Shown piece by piece: positions 9,101 through 14,750 of a DNA stretch of 24,652 bases. The notes under the pieces were generated by a model. The model was given only the letters and a program-made list of their open reading frames with translations, had not been told where the DNA came from and ran no database searches. The stretch covers positions 1 through 24,652 of the IMG/VR virus record IMGVR_UViG_3300025138_000335. One strand, 5' to 3'. The stretch's first letter is position 1, and every line of letters starts with the position of its first letter. Made by a program: the position numbers and the translations under genes. The stretch is from a virus.

Positions 9101-9452
9101 TCTGAGGTAGTGGGTTGTTCTTTTTGTCGTGTGAATGCGAAAGCACAATGTGTGCTTTGGATCCATGTCTTTGAGCAACTTTGTGAGTTGCATGAATTAG
9201 TTTCTCATGACCAGTAGTTGGAGGATTCATCCTGCCGAAGGTCATCACACCATGTGATTCTTTTGCTTCTGGTTGGTACTCAGTCTTAGGACTGATATCT
9301 ACGATATCTTTGAGTTTCTTAGGTACTGGATTGAGTTTGATTTCACCTTTTTTGCCCTTTGCTTTCTTTAAGGGAGGTGGTGGAATGGCGATACCAGGAT
9401 TCCCTGTATCTCCGCCTGGTTTCCCAGTCATTCCTTGATCTGTAATTGGCAT
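6198..9452 (-). CDS. Giant Lys-rich mosaic protein: N-terminal nucleotidylyltransferase-like domain and conserved Arg/Lys-rich C-terminal domain
   Basis: 1084 aa. Residues about 65-245 resemble the cytidylyl/adenylyl-transferase fold: MTFGRMNPPTTGHEKLI with TTGH in the HxGH position (79-82), VAGSDR at 161-166, and SGTKMRAHAKSGD at 209-221 like the ISxTxIR signature. Residues about 285-390 are a highly basic helical region. Residues 560-582 (KRYGDKGEQVMYATANK) and 650-678 (GLWANIHAKRKRGEK) are short motifs I associate with marine-phage structural proteins. The last 60 residues (GVAAYKRRNPGSTLKTAV to KRWNC) match a small domain seen alone in other marine phages (DUF6321 from memory). A virion-associated mosaic is likely; enzymatic activity is unproven. 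The ribosome site is AAGGGAAA. Confidence 0.75.
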   Translation of the reverse strand: MPITDQGMTGKPGGDTGNPGIAIPPPPLKKAKGKKGEIKLNPVPKKLKDIVDISPKTEYQPEAKESHGVMTFGRMNPPTTGHEKLIHATHKVAQRHGSKAHIVLSHSHDKKNNPLPQKHKINYVKKIHPGVHVTGSSKESPSFLHHAKKLHQAGHDHLHVVAGSDRTGEYKKVLNKYNGHKDHYNFKSITVHSAGQRDPDSEGTSGISGTKMRAHAKSGDHKSFKAGLPKSLHKHHKEISSHITEAYEDVELLEWFDTLSDELIVQMIDEDYVQEELVNERVMTLLQRRKAGIKMRRLKFRIQRARKMKKKRMATKDMLVRRARRQARTLIRKRLGGAKGANYSKLSPSERIQLDKRVSKKLPIINKIAIRLLPKVKSAELKRLSAARGKKNESVNHSFERFIADVVHEGTSEDNNRWSFQEYIDNTSTGLDEAESAQKLKLQSDKHKEQDKTLDKRQDLAKERLKIRISKQKSAEIRSEALTVAETVDMMIEAIEAIDAKAIKASIDPDTLFLEYIEGYENPHGKQTAQQGGFAAVNRLVAEMSQAQKDKAEDIVKGMKKKASDFTKRYGDKGEQVMYATANKLAQEDYKSLKSFGKRELLRGSTEDKFEPHMMYDPKTGKGYKAETEADHIKYKKMGYGHDKPSVKEGKGLWANIHAKRKRGEKMNPKGHKDAPTPAEMKKAQNENAMARLGLTGTFPKPMDRKKAGIKVDRSKFASIKNYKVQSGKKVDYDALMTKRGLKQRKTNEAFEQFVEAVGAAYMPDAGAVGTPEREITSKAVKKQINRSANRSKMKGKVKNAEVRYVQDRDRKTDLTAADKKKKKKQKGDTHDKIHKTKKKDVKEGGNQGWEAFRKRVGKDLRDKVVKGRKADKSKVKQHDNKEIEEGKKDSVSKMTQLFRMGLAKKGELELMKRAMKRGPDALKDPKLRGKLYELLQKLVGIVTTDGQIFVKLRQNVQNSKDELQAVDELFKYMSNTIVVQDIDLVNAHFEDLLESININEDMSGMSVKSGHKRSVDSGAGMTKKGVAAYKRRNPGSTLKTAVTTPPSKLKAGSKAAGRRKAFCSRSRSWDGERGKAARKRWNC
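6458..6465 (-). promoter_or_regulatory. Late-promoter-like box inside the 3' end of the 1084-aa gene
   Basis: The minus strand has AGTATAAATATAAAC, a perfect TATAAATA, in codons for about residues 996-998. It could start a transcript about 270 bases before the 784-aa gene, which otherwise has no late box of its own. The match may also be a chance product of Ile/Asn codons. Confidence 0.4.
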
Positions 9453-9523
9453 GGTGTTTCCCTTGGGCTTAACCGTTAATATTTAATGGACTCTTTCGAG
9501 GCTCTATTCCATTCGCCTGACTA

Positions 9524-9531
9524 TATTTATA
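9524..9531 (-). promoter_or_regulatory. T4-type late promoter box before the 1084-aa gene
   Basis: A perfect TATAAATA on the minus strand in the 85-base gap between the 401-aa gene (stop at 9538) and the ATG at 9452. It predicts a leader of about 65 bases. The box probably starts the late unit running through the two giant proteins. Confidence 0.75.
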
Positions 9532-9537
9532 ACAACT

Positions 9538-10743
9538 TTAACTTCTGGTATCAGATTCCCACCCTTTAATTACGTCTTTACTAAAGTTTGCGTAAGAAAA
9601 GTCTAATCTATCTACAAGTTTTACAGCTGAAGTACCTTTCTGATCGATAGCAACATAACCTTCTTGGCCTGTTACCTTCCAACCATCAGTAGTCTTTAGC
9701 ATAGTTTTCATAAAAGCAGCACTGTCTAATTTCTTTACTAATAAATTCTTAGCTTCTTGCAAATCATAATATAGATTGAAGACAGCTAACAGAGTCGATT
9801 GAGGTATTGCTCTCAATGGATCCCTGATCTCTCTAAATTTTCCAAACACAGCAGCCTTACCTTTGTCAGTCTTTCTCTTATCCATCTCTTTATCAAACTT
9901 AGCTTTGATGTAAGGCATAAAGTTAGCAGCAGCTTCACGTCTCGTTGGAGTAGTGTTTGCTCTGATGAATGAGTTAGTATATGCTGTCGCATGTATTGAT
10001 ATAGATGGGTGATTGATAACATCGAATACTTTCTTTGGTATCTTTCTAAAATTGCTTCCAGCCTGTGTTAATATTTTTGACAGCTTAGCTGTCTCTGTTT
10101 TTGTTAGTGTGGCAGATCCAGACACATCTCGGTACATAGCATCTACTTGCCATACACTTGAGTGAGCCTTAGGCATCTTTACACCAAAGTAGTTAGTTAA
10201 GCTATCTAACTTTCTGCCTTTGTATGTTGTATGCCATACAATACCCATCTTAGCTGAAGATATACTCTTAGCTAGACTGCTCTCAGCAGGTACAGTATAT
10301 ACGATTGTGTTAGGATGAAATGTAATAAACTTCTTGTTGTCGATAGTTACACTTTTAACATCATCACTATCAAAAAGGAAGTCTCCTTGTATGATACAAT
10401 CAAGACCTGAGTCTTTGAAACCATTGAACGCTAGCTTAAACTTTTTCTTGAGCTCTGGTCCTAGGTCTTTAGTATCGTTTATATCTTTGATAGATGTATA
10501 GTATAGTGGTGTCTTATTGAATAGTGATTTCTTAGCAACAAAGAACTCTTTTGTCTCTGGATGTCTTCCTAAGAAGATAGCTGGAGCACCATCCCATTTG
10601 ACAGACGTGTCTAATGGACGTGCAGAGTCACCATTGAGTGTATCTCTCATGCCAGTCAAGAACTCGATTGATTGTCGTGTTCCATTGACGCCCAAAAGGA
10701 AGAGTGCATCTTCCAAGTGAGTCATGTGTGTATTCAAAGCCAT
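9538..10743 (-). CDS. Conserved phage protein with ligase/nucleotidyltransferase-like motifs (DUF6267-like)
   Basis: 401 aa. The N-terminus (THLEDALFLLGVNGTRQSI) and SVKWDGAPAIFLGRHP are features of a family widespread in T4-like marine phages, DUF6267 from memory. KWDG at residues 49-52 fits motif I (KxDG) of the DNA/RNA ligase and capping-enzyme superfamily, where the Lys takes the nucleotide. IIQGDFLF (117-124) sits where motif III would be, KMGIVWHT (165-172) resembles a weak motif IV, and AVKLVDRLDF (373-382) could be motif V. Motif IV lacks the usual EG, so activity is uncertain. The start ATG at 10743 lies only 4 bases after a TATAAATA box, so the mRNA might be leaderless. Confidence 0.75.
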   Translation of the reverse strand: MALNTHMTHLEDALFLLGVNGTRQSIEFLTGMRDTLNGDSARPLDTSVKWDGAPAIFLGRHPETKEFFVAKKSLFNKTPLYYTSIKDINDTKDLGPELKKKFKLAFNGFKDSGLDCIIQGDFLFDSDDVKSVTIDNKKFITFHPNTIVYTVPAESSLAKSISSAKMGIVWHTTYKGRKLDSLTNYFGVKMPKAHSSVWQVDAMYRDVSGSATLTKTETAKLSKILTQAGSNFRKIPKKVFDVINHPSISIHATAYTNSFIRANTTPTRREAAANFMPYIKAKFDKEMDKRKTDKGKAAVFGKFREIRDPLRAIPQSTLLAVFNLYYDLQEAKNLLVKKLDSAAFMKTMLKTTDGWKVTGQEGYVAIDQKGTSAVKLVDRLDFSYANFSKDVIKGWESDTRS

Positions 10744-10747
10744 GTAT

Positions 10748-10755
10748 TATTTATA
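10748..10755 (-). promoter_or_regulatory. Late-promoter box abutting the start codon of the 401-aa gene
   Basis: The minus strand reads AGGATATAAATAATACATGG: a perfect TATAAATA, four bases, then the ATG. A transcript starting 5-8 bases after the box would begin at or just inside the start codon. The only ribosome-site-like AGGA lies upstream of the box and so would not be in such a transcript. Confidence 0.5.
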
Positions 10756-10757
10756 TC

Positions 10758-11075
10758 CTAAAAATCAAATGATTGTTGTGGTGTGTAGTATCCAGCAGCT
10801 TTACCATAAAAGCCCATTGCTTCTAATTTAGTAACTAACTCATCAAAGTTAAACTCACCTGGGATAGCTTTTGAAGGATAGATTCCTACTGTCATTGGGT
10901 CATCTATATCAAACTGGCAACCCTCTAAGATTGGATTAGCTTTTATGTAGTCAGCTATTATCTCTTTTCCAAGATCAAAAGTCAACTTACTTCTAGTTCT
11001 AACTTCGAAGTCGCTTATTGTCATACCGAACTCTACTAAAGTTGGCTCTGGTTGGTTTCCTAAAATTCTCATCAT
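10758..11075 (-). CDS. Protein of unknown function (105 aa)
   Basis: 105 aa, not recognised. It appears to be a single alpha/beta domain: a strand-rich N-terminus, a helix (GKEIIADYIKANP), then a FNFDELVTKLEAMGFYGKAAGYY segment. There is no signal peptide or membrane segment. Two ATG codons in a row open the frame; the ribosome site AAGGAGACAAATATA fits either. It has its own host-type promoter at 11110-11138 and stops 15 bases before the 401-aa start, so early expression is likely, in contrast to the late-type neighbours. Confidence 0.7.
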   Translation of the reverse strand: MMRILGNQPEPTLVEFGMTISDFEVRTRSKLTFDLGKEIIADYIKANPILEGCQFDIDDPMTVGIYPSKAIPGEFNFDELVTKLEAMGFYGKAAGYYTPQQSFDF

Positions 11076-11109
11076 TATATTTGTCTCCTTACTTACTTAA
11101 TATACATCT

Positions 11110-11138
11110 ATTATCCCCTACTATTGATTTGAAGTCAA
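11110..11138 (-). promoter_or_regulatory. Host-type sigma70 promoter before the 105-aa gene
   Basis: On the minus strand TTGACT (11138-11133) and GATAAT (11115-11110) are exactly 17 bases apart. The -35 box is preceded by AACTG, as at the SleB promoter. The predicted start near 11103 leaves a short leader with AAGGAG before ATG at 11075. Confidence 0.7.
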
Positions 11139-11158
11139 CAGTTTTTTGGATTTATTTT

Positions 11159-12589
11159 CTATTCATATTTGGCGTGAACGCACGAAATACCTGGGACTTG
11201 AGACATAGCATACGAAGCTAACTGCGTCAATAGCGTCTTTTGACCCTTTGTAGAGAGTTTCATGAAGTAATATGCCAATTGAGCACCTAAAAATGATGAG
11301 TGAAACTTTGCCCCTGTATAGTTGACTATTAGGTTCTCTGCAGCTTCCATATCAATATTGTATATCTTAGTCAAACAAATGATAACTTTGTCTCTGAATG
11401 GACCAGGCGTGCTTACACAATTGTTTAACTCTGATTCATGACTTTTAGGAATGAAACTAGGGTCTGGCAAGAATGATTCTTTCTTAAGTGCTTTGATAAG
11501 AAACGTTTCGTACACACCAACCTTACCATGAACAGCAGATGTTGTGGATCCAGCCATCTTTGTTATATTTCCCTGGTGACCACTACCAAATGATCTAAAC
11601 TGTATCTCGCCAACACCTTCTTTGCCCTGCTTATTGTTTTTGAATACCATGATAACATCAACAGTAGTACTAAACTTTTCTTTTGTGTGGTTTTTAAAAT
11701 GCTTGAACTCAAAGTCACCTGGAACAAAGTCTGGTGTGTCGTTGAGAAATGATTCTTTTGCATTCCCATTCTCATACTTCTTAAGTGACATTGGAATTAA
11801 ACACTTGCGTTTATATAATTCTAATATTAAGCCATTAAGTTGAGATAGTCCTTCAGGGAATTTACTTGGACGGAACATATCTTTATACATCTGAACGTGA
11901 TCTTTCTTCACTGCCCATATGTCAGCTGGGTTCCATTTATCAGGACCCATTCTTAATCCTGGCTCTGATATTTTTATTGCTGACTTAAAACAATTATATA
12001 TTGCTGTGACTAATGAGCTTTGGTGATGGAACTCATATGTAGTATTGTTAGCAAGTACATCACCATCAAATATTTTATTAGCTAACACTTCTCCAGAATT
12101 GATCCAACTCTCAGCAGTACCCTTTAAACATTTGTCTAGTGGAACTTTAGGACAGTCTGTGTTCTTTAGTACTTTCTCTCTGAACTTGCCAATGTCTGAT
12201 ACTTTGATCATATCTTTAGTTAGTTCTTGTCTGGCAGCACAAACATAACATTGAAATGCTTCACCTAAATCTGTGACCTCGGATCCTGCTCCTGATATCT
12301 TACTCAGTGGCTTGAATATCATTCGGTATAGATTAGTTGTTCCGTCGTTTATAGAGAACTCTACTGGATCAACTGAACCTGTACTTGCTGTAGATAATCT
12401 TTCTGTGTAGTTACCATTCTCAACCAGAATCTTTCTGGCATTAGCTTTGAAGTCTAATCTGGCATCGGTCTTGACGAGTATTACGTCGATGGTCTTTTTA
12501 GCAAAAGAACCGCCCGTATCGTCAATTTCTATTGGGACTTGTATCCCTCTGGAAGCTCCAGTTAACAATCCATTTATTAATGCATTCAT
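11159..12589 (-). CDS. Large conserved phage protein of unknown function, possible nuclease-like core (476 aa)
   Basis: 476 aa, soluble, with no signal peptide or transmembrane segment. I do not recognise the family with confidence. The middle contains GPDKWNPADIWAVKKD (residues 215-230) and, about 45 residues on, LIPMSLKKYENG (264-275). A P-x-D followed at this distance by a strand ending in SLKK is the spacing seen in PD-(D/E)XK nucleases, with Asp223 and Lys270 as candidate residues; this is a hypothesis. Several Cys (114, 117, 146, 154) lie in the N-terminal half. The C-terminus (GAQLAYYFMKLS) looks helical. The ribosome site TGGAGATACTA precedes ATG, and a late box lies at 12623-12630. 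Confidence 0.7.
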   Translation of the reverse strand: MNALINGLLTGASRGIQVPIEIDDTGGSFAKKTIDVILVKTDARLDFKANARKILVENGNYTERLSTASTGSVDPVEFSINDGTTNLYRMIFKPLSKISGAGSEVTDLGEAFQCYVCAARQELTKDMIKVSDIGKFREKVLKNTDCPKVPLDKCLKGTAESWINSGEVLANKIFDGDVLANNTTYEFHHQSSLVTAIYNCFKSAIKISEPGLRMGPDKWNPADIWAVKKDHVQMYKDMFRPSKFPEGLSQLNGLILELYKRKCLIPMSLKKYENGNAKESFLNDTPDFVPGDFEFKHFKNHTKEKFSTTVDVIMVFKNNKQGKEGVGEIQFRSFGSGHQGNITKMAGSTTSAVHGKVGVYETFLIKALKKESFLPDPSFIPKSHESELNNCVSTPGPFRDKVIICLTKIYNIDMEAAENLIVNYTGAKFHSSFLGAQLAYYFMKLSTKGQKTLLTQLASYAMSQVPGISCVHAKYE

Positions 12590-12621
12590 TAGTATCTCCA
12601 GGCATAGCCTATACTTATGAA

Positions 12622-13098
12622 CTATTTATAGAAAATGTGGTTATCAATCGTTACGACATGCTTAAGGTGATCCGCCCAATAAGGATATACTGAGTCATTA
12701 TGATAGTGTGTGGCACCTTCTGTAAAGTCATACATTCCATACAGAACCTTATCTGCTATTAACAGACACTCTTCCCATGTCTTACTGTCTTCTGGTAGAT
12801 CTGGCTTACCATCACAATACCAGCTGAACTGACACATATGTTTGACTGGCCATACTTTACCTTTCCAATTAGTGAATGTTGGGCCTTGTCTTATAACGCT
12901 CTCTGTGTCGTCAGGATATTGCCACGAATCAACTCTGTTCATAGTTACAAGTCCAACAGCAAGTCTACCTGCTTCGGATTGATTACCAGCTTCAAAGTAT
13001 ATGTTGAGTGCTAACCAGTATCTCTCATCGTTTGGATCAGATGCAGTTATATCTGAATTGATTGTAATTAGTGCTAAAAATAATATAAATTTTTTCAT
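12622..13098 (-). CDS. Secreted SleB-type cell wall hydrolase
   Basis: 158 aa from the ATG at 13098, chosen because GGGGAATTAC provides a ribosome site and the product begins with a signal peptide (MKKFILFLALITINSDITA); a longer frame reaching 13176 has no such support. The domain matches the Hydrolase_2/SleB family: ALNIYFEAGNQSEAGRLAVG with the likely catalytic Glu36, VTMNRV, and MCQFSWYCDGKP, whose QFS and paired Cys are typical. SleB enzymes cleave peptidoglycan as lytic transglycosylases. A signal peptide lets this one reach the periplasm without a holin. A sigma70-like promoter precedes it, so early or middle expression is possible. The last codons (Tyr-Lys-stop) coincide with a late-promoter box for the next gene. 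Confidence 0.85.
   Translation of the reverse strand: MKKFILFLALITINSDITASDPNDERYWLALNIYFEAGNQSEAGRLAVGLVTMNRVDSWQYPDDTESVIRQGPTFTNWKGKVWPVKHMCQFSWYCDGKPDLPEDSKTWEECLLIADKVLYGMYDFTEGATHYHNDSVYPYWADHLKHVVTIDNHIFYK
12623..12630 (-). promoter_or_regulatory. Late promoter box embedded in the stop region of the SleB gene
   Basis: The minus strand reads TTCTATAAATAG: codons Phe-Tyr-Lys-stop contain a perfect TATAAATA. It lies 34 bases before the ATG of the 476-aa gene at 12589, a normal late leader containing TGGAG. Confidence 0.7.
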
Positions 13099-13125
13099 GT
13101 AATTCCCCTTACTTAAACAAACTAT

Positions 13126-13154
13126 ATTATAAATAATTTTGTGTTTAAAGTCAA
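13126..13154 (-). promoter_or_regulatory. Strong sigma70-type promoter before the SleB gene
   Basis: The minus strand has TTGACT (13154-13149), a 17-base spacer and TATAAT (13131-13126), one mismatch from the bacterial consensus. The predicted start near 13119 gives a leader of about 20 bases with GGGGAATTAC before ATG at 13098. It lies just past the terminator at 13179-13203, so the gene can be read independently of the RNA unit upstream. Confidence 0.8.
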
Positions 13155-13178
13155 CAGTTGGACCATAATCAATCACTC

Positions 13179-13203
13179 AAAAAAAACCTGCATTTCTGCA
13201 GGT
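13179..13203 (-). terminator. Rho-independent terminator with GAAA loop
   Basis: On the minus strand ACCTGCA-GAAA-TGCAGGT forms a perfect 7-bp stem with a GNRA tetraloop, followed directly by a run of eight T (counting the last stem base). It closes the small RNA unit and would also stop read-through from gene 41. Confidence 0.85.
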
Positions 13204-13348
13204 CTAAAAATCAAGCACTATAAAGTATTCTTGGAAAGGACGAACCCCACGTTTATTCCTTTCAATTCCGTATGGCAGTTTATAACTGCTCACTTGCCAC
13301 TAAACTCAGTCCCCACTGCGTCTAACAAGAATAGCATCCCGAAGAATG
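13179..13348 (-). ncRNA. Candidate independent small RNA (about 170 nt) with late promoter and intrinsic terminator
   Basis: The 281-base gap between the gp41 and SleB genes holds what looks like a complete transcription unit. A TATAAATA box at 13354-13361 predicts a 5' end near 13348. Four hairpins follow on the minus strand: a 5' hairpin of 6 bp (one G-U) closed by C(UUCG)G at 13334-13349; GCAGTT-ATA-AACTGC at 13275-13289; a 7-bp stem GAAAGGA/TCCTTTC with a 16-base loop at 13234-13263; and the terminator. GUGGGG occurs twice in predicted single-stranded parts (13311-13316 and 13245-13250). No convincing coding frame is present. It does not fold as a tRNA, and I do not recognise an RNA family. 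Confidence 0.6.
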
Positions 13349-13353
13349 CGTAG

Positions 13354-13361
13354 TATTTATA
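13354..13361 (-). promoter_or_regulatory. Late promoter box for the small RNA unit
   Basis: A perfect TATAAATA on the minus strand, lying in a palindrome (TAGTAT-TATAA-ATACTA, 13351-13367). The same geometry, GGTAT-TATAA-ATACC, surrounds the hsp20 late box. No open reading frame with a ribosome site follows, so it appears to serve the RNA. Confidence 0.7.
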
Positions 13362-13379
13362 ATACTATTTTTTTCATCA

Positions 13380-14750
13380 TCAAGTGAAGTCTTTAAAAAC
13401 ATCTTTTAGAGACTTCTCATCACTCGAGCCGAACTTGCCCTTATCAAATATTGGAGTGTCATCTACTATATCTGATTGGGCTGCCTGCTCAACATCATAA
13501 AGGCGCATCTTAGATTTATCTACACCTATTACAAATCTTCTGTGGAAAGCTGGATCCGAATATCTATTCTTCAACTGCTTAACCATAAACTGATCTAATG
13601 CTTCGAGTTCTTCTGTCTGCTGGATTGCCAGCATAAAATCAGCTGTTGCCGGTAGACCGAAGCTCTCCGACGTATCTTCCAAACCAATGTCAGAGCTTGA
13701 GTAACCCGATCTATTGGTCTGCGTAGCGCTAATGATTGGCACGTTGAGTTCCACAGCCAATCCTCGTAACTCTTCTGCAATCGCTTTGACAATCGTGTAA
13801 CTGCCTGCATTCATTCCTCCCTTCAACCTTGACGACGAACATATATTAAGATAATCAATATATACTACATCTGGTTTGAAGTTCTTCTTTGTTGTTAATT
13901 CTTGTACTAAATGTCTAAGATGGTTAGCATTAGCTGTTGCGGTAGGATACTCTTTGATAATCAACTTACCTATTGTCTTCTCTTTGAGTCTGTCCATCTT
14001 CTTGTTGTATGACTCCTTAGGAAGTATTGAGAGGTCTTCTAATGTTACATCTAACAGGTTAGCATCAATCCTTTCTGCAATCCTTTCCTCTGCCATCTCC
14101 ATCGTTACATACAGTACATTCTTGCCTTCTACCATGTTGGCTGCTGCACAATGACACATAAACAATGACTTACCTACACCTGTTCCTGCCATTATAATAT
14201 TGAGTGTCTTATTTGGTATGCCGCCTTTAGTGATCTTATTCATAAGTTCTAAGTCAAAAGGAACACGAGTCTCTTTCTTGTGGTAGAAGTCATATCGTTC
14301 TTCTGCATCTTCTATGAAGTCATGACCTACACTATTATCGAACGACACCTGCAATGCTTCCTGTAGCAATGTAGGCAACTGTCCTTTCTCGTCTGGCTTG
14401 TTCTCTAGTATGTTTATACCGTTCATGATAGCATTATAGATAGCTTTATCCTGACAGAACTTCTCTGTCTCATCTAATAGCCATTGCTCATTGATCGGTT
14501 CAACTTCTACGTTCAGAAGTTGCAATGCGTTATCAATCGTGCTTTGATCAACATTGTTGACCTCGTTTAGTTCTATAGATATGACCTGTGGTTGAGGTAC
14601 ACTATTATACTTCTGAAAGTATTCCATTGATAACTTATACAATAGTTTATGTTGGGGAGTAGAAAAGAACTCCTCTTTGACAAACGGTAATACCTGTCTA
14701 GTATACTCTTCATCTGTTATGAGACCTGTAATAATTTTGTTTTCTATCAT
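13380..14750 (-). CDS. 41: Replicative DNA helicase gp41 (DnaB family)
   Basis: 456 aa, near T4 gp41 (475 aa). A helical N-terminal domain (1-150) leads to a RecA-like motor: Walker A GTGVGKS (189-195), the MEMAEERIAERID helix (217-229) carrying the catalytic-Glu region, Walker B VVYIDYLNI (295-303), and SATQTNRSG (341-349) with the sensor Gln and Arg region typical of DnaB helicases. It works as a ring hexamer unwinding DNA 5' to 3' on the lagging strand, with the primase, which is not in this window. The start overlaps the stop of the 2OG oxygenase gene by 4 bases (ATGA). Confidence 0.93.
   Translation of the reverse strand: MIENKIITGLITDEEYTRQVLPFVKEEFFSTPQHKLLYKLSMEYFQKYNSVPQPQVISIELNEVNNVDQSTIDNALQLLNVEVEPINEQWLLDETEKFCQDKAIYNAIMNGINILENKPDEKGQLPTLLQEALQVSFDNSVGHDFIEDAEERYDFYHKKETRVPFDLELMNKITKGGIPNKTLNIIMAGTGVGKSLFMCHCAAANMVEGKNVLYVTMEMAEERIAERIDANLLDVTLEDLSILPKESYNKKMDRLKEKTIGKLIIKEYPTATANANHLRHLVQELTTKKNFKPDVVYIDYLNICSSSRLKGGMNAGSYTIVKAIAEELRGLAVELNVPIISATQTNRSGYSSSDIGLEDTSESFGLPATADFMLAIQQTEELEALDQFMVKQLKNRYSDPAFHRRFVIGVDKSKMRLYDVEQAAQSDIVDDTPIFDKGKFGSSDEKSLKDVFKDFT

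Noticed and set aside
13128-13135. TATAAATA on the plus strand, a possible antisense late promoter
   Set aside because: It overlaps the complement of the -10 box of the strong SleB promoter, which explains the AT-rich sequence; no plus-strand gene follows.
13099-13176. Longer SleB start at 13176
   Set aside because: It would begin upstream of the -10 and -35 boxes and hide the signal peptide; the ATG at 13098 has a ribosome site and signal peptide.
13234-13263. GGGGTTCG in the third hairpin looked like a tRNA T-loop
   Set aside because: The flanking bases do not form a 5-bp T stem and no acceptor or anticodon arm could be placed.
13290-13337. 15-codon minus-strand frame (MLFLLDAVGTEFSGK) inside the candidate RNA
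   Set aside because: Its ATG lies in the stem of the UUCG hairpin and there is no ribosome site. A peptide cannot be excluded, but the structure reading is better supported.
13141-13353. Plus-strand reading frame of 70 codons across the RNA unit
   Set aside because: No ribosome site, no recognisable protein, and it runs antisense through the terminator and hairpins. All supported genes are on the other strand.
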